Assembly (NCBI RefSeq): GCF_022539505.1
Contig: NC_061510.1
Coordinates: 32,389,047 to 32,453,046, forward strand
Direction of reading: 5' to 3'
Length of the DNA stretch: 64,000 nucleotides
Source: Lolium rigidum
Lineage: Eukaryota; Streptophyta; Magnoliopsida; Poales; Poaceae
Of the stretch, positions 57,832-64,000 are shown one piece after another; position 1 is the stretch's first letter; every line of letters begins with the position of its first letter. The translations under genes were made by a program, and so were the position numbers. Below the pieces are notes generated by a model. That model was not told the DNA's origin, made no database searches, and saw only the letters and a program-made list of their open reading frames with translations.

Positions 57832-60800
57832 ATGGCCACGGCCCTCTCCCTGAGCGGCGGCAGCGGCGGCGGGTCCCTCCTCCGCCGGTCCCCCGCCTCC
57901 TTGGCGCGGTGCTGCGTCGTGCCCCGCTCCTCCCGCCGCAGGGCCCCGACGCGGCGCCTGGCGGCGTCGCGCGCGGACGACTCGCAGCCGGCGCCGTTCG
58001 ACATGACGCTGGAGGGCGCGCTGAAGCTGCTCGGGGTCGCGGAGGGCGCGTCCTTCGACGAAATCCTGCGCGCCAAGAACGCCGTCGCCGCCTCCTGCAA
58101 GGGCGACCAGGACGCCGTCGCCCAGGTCCCCTCCCGAAACTTCTCATCCACTCCATTTTGTTCCCTTTTCGCGTTTGCTCTTTCTTCTTCAAGTGAGGGC
58201 GATTTGATAATTGCAATGAACTGCTAATTTAGGACGATCGTTAAAGGATGCTTTGATTATTCCGGCGGGTTGATCATTTGGTAATGCAAGAATGGTGATG
58301 CATCTTACTTTCAATGCCCAGAAGCAAAATCTGGTTAAAATCTACTCCCCCTTATAGAGAAGACCTTAGTTATATCATTAATTTGGGCAATTTGGTGGAT
58401 ACTAGATCATTGCTCCTCTGTGATGATTGATGAATAAAGGCTGTTAAGACAATCTAGTTTTGGTATGCAGTGCCGTAGCTTATAGAGGTAACACTATTTT
58501 GTATATATATGGACCATGGTGGAAGGTGATCATAGCATAGCATGTACTGTCAACTTCTGGACTACTGACTTGGTTCATACGGAAGAAAGAAGTTTAAATT
58601 TCTGCATCTTCATTTCTATAAGTTACCCCCTGCTCAACGTTTGGACGCAACTTCGTTGTGAATTTTGGACCTTTGTAACCTTTCTTGTCCCAGTAAACTA
58701 GTTCTGATGCTTCTTGTCTGCTTGTGCAAGTTGTCCTCTTGATAAGTACTCTTGCTTGCGGCTCTTACTCATGTCCATGCCCAACTTCTCAACTGTCCAT
58801 TTCAAGACGGTTTCATAGACAGAACTGGGACTCCTAAGAGAAACAGAGGACACTAATTCGTTGGCAGCATCTGTCTTTACATGTTCTGACACATTTTCTG
58901 CCATGTTTGACTCTGTTTCCCGTTTCATTTCAGGTTGAGGCTGCCTATGACATGCTGCTAATGCAGAGCTTATCCCGGCGGAGGGCTGGCAAGGTTGTTG
59001 ATAACAGCATCCGCTACGCTGATGTGAAACCTATCAAAACTGCAGGATCAGCCCCACAATGGATGCAGTCAACCTTGAAGAATGTGCCTCTGACATTGGA
59101 GCCTCCATCTTCGAGCAACCTGGGCATCCAATCGTCCATTTACGGTGCATTGGCGGTTTTAACATATGCTAGTGGAACCTCTACATCTTTGCCGTCAGCG
59201 TACACTGGTCCTGATGTGCCTGGATTTATCCTAGCCACAGGATTCGGCGCTTCATTGTACTTTCTGACAAAGAAAAATATGAATTTAGGTAAAGTGTCTA
59301 CTACTTTGTTATTTGCCAGTTTTATAATGTCAGATGCTTTACGTTTCACGCAGTTTGAAATGCTTTTAGTTTCTGTACAGCACTAATTTAAATCTTCGGA
59401 ATAAAAACATAGAAATGTTGTACATATTCCAATTACTTTTGGACTTGCAGTACTACTACTTCCTATATCACCAGTGTATTATCAGTTATATTAATATTAT
59501 TAGAAAATCTAGTTCCGCTAACCTGGGTGGAGTTATTCACTTCAGCATAAAGCATCTAGTGTTGTCACATCTGTACCCTTTGTTGTTCTCTTGCTTATAG
59601 AAGCAGTATTCTCATGGTAAACATAGAAACACTGTACATACTCCTGCTAGTTTTGGTCATCCATATATCACCAGTAGTATTTACCAGTTACATTATTAGT
59701 CTTATTAGTAAAGCTAGCTCTGCTCACCTGGGTGCGTAAGTTATTCAGCATAAAGTTTCTTGTGTTGTTATATCTGCAGCCTTTGTTGTTCTCTGGCTTT
59801 TAGAAGCAGTATTTTTTTTTTGCGGGGTAGAGGCAGTATTGTCATGGTAGATTTCTGAATAACAAGTTCCTGTCTTATATCTTTGCTTAATTGCTTTCAG
59901 TAAAAACAACATAAGAAGCATGGGATGAAACATTTAATTAAAAGGTTCTTTTTGAAGAATAGGGTAATGCAAATAATAGTTACTTACGGAGTATATGCTA
60001 AGAAAGGCCCTTGAACCAGTGCCACTTATAATCCATTTTGGTTGTAATGATGATTGAGAAATTAATATCACTAGGTCATGCTGGCTAGAAAGGTGGTTGG
60101 TATTGTTATCATAGTTAGACGCCTATACTCTCATGCAACATCAACTTTTTAGGTTAGGTCAGCAGTTTACCAAGATTGCATTGTTGTCCTGTAGTGCGTG
60201 TGTGTTTTCGGATTGTATTGCATATGAACTATTTTATGTATTTAAGGTGAAAGTAAGAGTTACTGCAGAATGATAAATACCGTGCTGAAAGTTTGTGCGA
60301 ACTTCAGAGATACCTTGTCAAGCAAATTTAGTTTGACAGATATTTTAGCAGCAAACGAACTGTGTTTTGTGAACACTTAGCAAGTGAAGACATAGCATGA
60401 CAAGATAGTGATTTGTTCCTTCAGAGTAGATCTGAAGATCAGAATACTTAGAGATTCACAATCATATATGATTTTAGATCTGTAGCGTTAAAATCTTTCA
60501 TGTGATTATTAGATGAGCCTGCTTAGATATCCACCATCCTGATGTATATAGTTGACTAGCATCTCTTTACTACTTTCGCTGCCAGATATCCTGTCGAAAA
60601 GTTGCTAGCGAGGAAACATGTATGGATCTGGCTGACATAACTCCACAAACCTCCAACCTGCTTTTGTGCTTGGCATAACACTGCCTACGCTCTCTCTACT
60701 GGATCAGATAACACTGCCTACGTGCGGGACGAAACCTTGTCCAGCACCTCGATTACTGCAGCTCCTGTGTTGTGCCAACCTTCCTGCTTCGATTTAGAAT

Positions 60801-61010
60801 GACATGAATGCCTCTGTGGTCCTCCTTGATGCAGGCAAGGCCGCATTGATCACCGCCGGGGGTCTAGCGGTGGGCGCGACGGTGGGATCCGGCGTGGAGA
60901 ACTGGCTGCAGGTCGACATCGTGCCCTTCCTAGGCATCCACTCCCCCTCCGTCGTCGTCACCGAGTTCATCCTCTTCTCGCAGTTGCTTGTATCGCTGTT
61001 CGTTAGATAG
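57832..61010 (+). CDS. CPP1: CHAPERONE-LIKE PROTEIN OF POR1, chloroplastic (CPP1/CDF1)
   Basis: There are three exons: 57,832-58,125, 58,934-59,288 and 60,835-61,010, all with GT-AG introns (phase 0, then phase 1), giving 274 residues. The start is ATG in AAAAATGGCC. Residues 1-50 are Ser/Arg-rich, a chloroplast transit peptide. Residues 55-120 (PFDMTLEGALKLLGV…SFDEILRAKNAV…EAAYDMLLMQSLSRRRAGKV) form the J-like domain without an HPD motif. Three to four hydrophobic segments follow, about 163-178, 195-210, 219-240 and 257-273 (VTEFILFSQLLVSLFV). The family (DUF3353) stabilises protochlorophyllide oxidoreductase in plastid membranes during chlorophyll synthesis; Arabidopsis CPP1/CDF1 is the named member. 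All exons are intact, so it is likely functional. Confidence 0.93.
59407..59849. repeat. Tandem duplication in CPP1 intron 2, with micro-insertion
   Basis: A segment starting ACATAGAAATGTTGTACATA at 59,407 is repeated from 59,621 (period 214 bp) with many substitutions. The second copy has TTTTTTTTGCGGGG (59,814-59,827) between TAGAAGCAGTATT and TAGAGGCAGTATT; the first copy has the uninterrupted site at about 59,597-59,610. Confidence 0.8.
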
Positions 61011-62157
61011 GAAAATTCTTGAAGAAAACAAGGTGTCAGCTGGCCCTGTAATTAACTGAAATGGATGGAATGGGCATCTTTTCCACGGAAGATGCGAACA
61101 GCTGTGTATAGCGAACAGTACAGCGATATCCCTGCCCCTCATACTGCAATGATCACCTGTATCTAGTCCCATCTTAATTTCATTTTTCGGTTTCTGTTGC
61201 ACTTGTTTCGATCTGGGAGTGTGGATTGTGAGGTGCACTCGCTGACAAAGTACATATCATCATTCCTGGGTGAAAATATGTCTTCCTACCAACACATGAG
61301 GATTTAAAATGTCGTAGAAATGTTCTTCAAATCAGCAAAATTTACTTTATGAGGATTTAAAATGTCGTAGAAATGTTCATAATTCGTCTGAAGGTGGATG
61401 ATTATCTGTATTTTTTTGCGGGGAGGATGATTATCTGCATGATAGTGATAAGCTGAATGCCGTGTCCTTCTGCTGGGACCTGTGTGTGGTCTGAGCTAAG
61501 CTAATCCTGTTGGATCACTGTCCCAGCTGGGCAAACTCCCGGTCAAGTTCACAGCACCGCACGTGCAGACGTGCTGCCCCGCTGTGCCAGCCTCCCCTCC
61601 AGCTCCAGGGTCAGAATCCGCGTGATGTCCGGCTCATGTGATCGTGTCGGTTCCATGACCTTGGTCACTGTATCTCTATCATAAACGCCATGAACCTCAT
61701 CAGCATCATCGAGAGGCCGAGTTTGTTTCATGGCCCCCAGGTCTTTATGCCTGCGAATTATTGGGAGCAGTTCTGAACCTAAGAAGGTCAATTCATGCAC
61801 CCAACTTTGGTCTGCAAGTTATTATGATGCTTCCATTTCGGATAAGAAGGAAAACAGATGTGATGGACTATTGCGAAAAGATGTTCTGGACAAATTTACA
61901 GCCACCTGTTCTCTTATGGGTGGAAGAGAAAAGGGTTAAGAATAAAAAAGAGAGAGGATTGCATTGCTAAGGAATAATCTAATCTTATACCTTGCCTATC
62001 AGTACACTAATTACCGGGTGGAGGAGCCTAATAAGCAGTCTTACAGGAGCAACAGGCTAGATCCTCCGAGCAACTGTTCTCATCTCCACATCTGCATTGC
62101 ACACTCTGGAGATGCCCAATTTTTTTTTCTTTTCTTTTCGGCATGGCTTCTGCTTCT
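61011..62157. other. Convergent intergenic region
   Basis: It includes the 3' untranslated regions of both genes. A 30-base phrase (61,296-61,325) is repeated at 61,349-61,378. A micro-insertion TATTTTTTTGCGGGG lies at about 61,409-61,424 between two copies of GGATGATTATCTG (61,396-61,408 and 61,425-61,437). ORFs here have no recognisable motif. Confidence 0.55.
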
Positions 62158-63964
62158 TCAGTAGGTGCTGCTTAGCATGGTGGGTGCCGAGAACGGCGCA
62201 AGGGAGTTCGAGGGGACGCTCACGCCGCCACCACGGACTGAGACCAACGGGCTTTTGCTCCACCCTGGTCTGCTGATGGCGTTTGCGTCGAGGAAAACCA
62301 CGACAACGGTTATGTCGTCGTGGAAATGGCGCCGCACCCCGCGCTCGATTTTCTTGAGGTCCGAGTATCTCATCTCCCTCTTCTTGGCTGCTTCTTGCAT
62401 CGCGGCTTTAACCAGTCTCCGAGCGATCCCCTGGAGGAAAAAGAATTGCAGTTTTTTTTCAAGAACGGATGTAAATAATCTCATACCAGAAGCCCTAGGG
62501 ATGATATGTACAGCTTAAGTTTTTTTCCTTAGTAATGATAGTTTGCACTATACTTGCTTGAAATACCACTTAAAATAGCAAAACAACTTCGAGTAAACAA
62601 GTTTCAAATGTGATGAAAGTTAATATTCCATTCATGCTCTTACGTGAAGATATGCATATACTCTGTATTTCCTACACGTCGACCAGATATCTAACGAAAT
62701 GAAAGGGTACTCAGCCTTGAAAGAAATTTCAATAGATGCGAACTAGAGTGTAGGAGAAGAACACATACATTACGAGGATTACTTTGGACAAGCTCAACTG
62801 CTTCCTGATTATTGAGGTGCTCCCATAGCCCGTCAGAAGCAAATATAACAAACTGATCATTCGGTTGTATTTGGTGTACAGTAATTGCAGGTTCAGAACT
62901 AAGAATTGGCTTCTTGAATGTTTCCCGGAGCCGAAACTTGCTATGAAGAGGTGTTCTGTTAAACTCTGGTTTTTTCAGATATACATCTCCTATAGATCTC
63001 GAGATCTGCAGAATAAGAGCTTAACTCATAAGGTACAATTTTTCTAAAGAAAAAGCAAAGGAGTAACCAACTGCATATTTATGCCAATATAATACAAAAG
63101 AGGATAATATTTACAAGAACGTCATAAACCAGATGTTGTTTATCAGTTAAGCATAAAAATAGAAGTCAATGAAGTAACGTGTGGCTGTAGAATTCATAAA
63201 TTTCTCATGTAAATTGTTGGTATGGTTGCTTTTCACAGAAAGCATCAACTCTAAGCTAACCCAGTCATATTGGAGGACAAGATATATGACCAAATCTTAC
63301 CACACGTTTACTTAAATATAGGTAAAGTTACATCATGGTGATGCAACTATAATAAGTGCAGGTAACTTTAGCTCTGAAAACAAGGACTTACCCAATACCT
63401 AACTTTAAAAAGTAACACAGATGCAATAGCAGTTATCCACGCTCCACAATGGGAAAAGTGGAGCTGTAATGAGATCGACAAATGATGTCACATGAGTGAT
63501 GACTTCTAATAACAAATTAGTTATGACAAGTCTAAATCTCCAGTGACAGGCTAGTTACTTAAACTTGTGCTTCTAACAGTAGAGAAGTTTGGGTACCTGG
63601 ATGAGACCCTTCACACGCCAAACGTTGTGTTTGAGAACCACGATTTGTGGATCATCAGGATGTGATGACTGCAGCTCCCGCCTAACTTCCTCGTAGCACG
63701 CATTGTGCTCCGCCGACAATTGCATGGCCACGACCTCACCGGTTGCCTTGACGATCCTTCCGAGGACCGCGCGCGAGTCGCCGGCATTCGCTATGTAGAG
63801 ATTCCCAGAGCAAATTACGCCGACTAGGCAGCAAGAACCTACTGCTGCAATCTGTGGCTTCCTAGCCCATTCCTTGGTGACTACAGAAAGGAAACCATCC
63901 TCAGTTGCTTGGAAAGCTTTCCTGATCACGTCTGCTGACATGCACTTGTGTTCAGTTGCAAATC
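62158..63964 (-). CDS. Protein phosphatase 2C, clade D, C-terminal exons (gene continues past the window)
   Basis: Visible exons on - are 63,964-63,597 (split first codon), 63,005-62,769 and 62,430-62,158, ending TGA at 62,158-62,160. Splice sites are GT-AG. Motifs in order: [92 protein letters not shown], and [15 protein letters not shown]. The Asp of GDSRAV, SDGLW and HDDIT are the PP2C metal-site residues. The N-terminal DGHGG exon lies beyond 64,000. Clade-D PP2Cs dephosphorylate plasma-membrane H+-ATPase and oppose SAUR-driven growth (family knowledge). The C-terminal tail is about 45 residues, Ser-rich. Confidence 0.92.
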
Positions 63965-64000
63965 CTGGAAAGAAGATAGCTTATCAGACACTGAGACAGA

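Noticed and set aside
57674..58216. 150-180 codon minus-strand ORFs over CPP1 exon 1
   Set aside because: They are antisense shadows of the GC-rich transit-peptide exon.
62165..62518. 117-codon + ORF over the PP2C last exon
   Set aside because: It is antisense to a well-supported PP2C exon with intact motifs and splice sites.

Overview
The window comes from a grass nuclear genome, most likely a Pooideae/Triticeae type (wheat, barley or a relative). The grounds are nested high-copy Gypsy and Copia elements, CACTA, Harbinger and Stowaway families that resemble those of that tribe, and two intron-containing genes of plant type with GC-rich coding sequence. There are no bacterial features. The species is an inference.

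About 56 kb is transposon-filled sequence. The base layer (1-45,550) is an old non-coding locus duplicated several times. I call its parts P, A, B and C. A very recent tandem duplication (1-3779 and 4974-8749, period about 4.97 kb) has its junction at the 3' end of a Helitron. C occurs at 10,561-11,442 and again, split by insertions, at 12,481-37,260. An older diverged P-A-B copy lies at 38,200-43,260, and a short fourth piece at 44,180-44,616. Because the copies are paralogous, several insertions have an uninterrupted counterpart nearby, which confirms their ends and target-site duplications.

The main nest is four layers deep. A Harbinger-type element (17,966-37,069, TSD TAA) sits in copy 2 of C. 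Gypsy element Y (18,829-36,568, TSD GGCGG) sits in the Harbinger's cargo ORF. Non-autonomous element X (18,836-25,342, TSD ATGAC) sits in the first bases of Y's left LTR. Solo LTR Z (33,865-35,276, TSD CGGAG) sits in Y's right LTR. A second block (45,898-56,381) holds a truncated Copia, a truncated relative of Y (W), an LTR scrap and an Athila-like Gypsy (V) that runs into a 100-base assembly gap (56,382-56,481).

After the gap come two ordinary genes. On + is a three-exon gene for CHAPERONE-LIKE PROTEIN OF POR1, a chloroplast J-like membrane protein of the chlorophyll pathway (57,832-61,010). On - is the 3' part of a clade-D protein phosphatase 2C (62,158-63,964), converging with it; its first exon lies beyond the window. 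They share no evident pathway.

I found no clearly new biological system. The observations most worth checking are the Helitron-bounded tandem duplication, tiny TSD-flanked oligo(A) insertions, an element-borne ORF with hydrophobic segments in X, a retroelement lacking RT/integrase but keeping an open ATHILA-ORF1-like gene, a G17/C17 hairpin MITE, and a 45-bp near-perfect palindrome.
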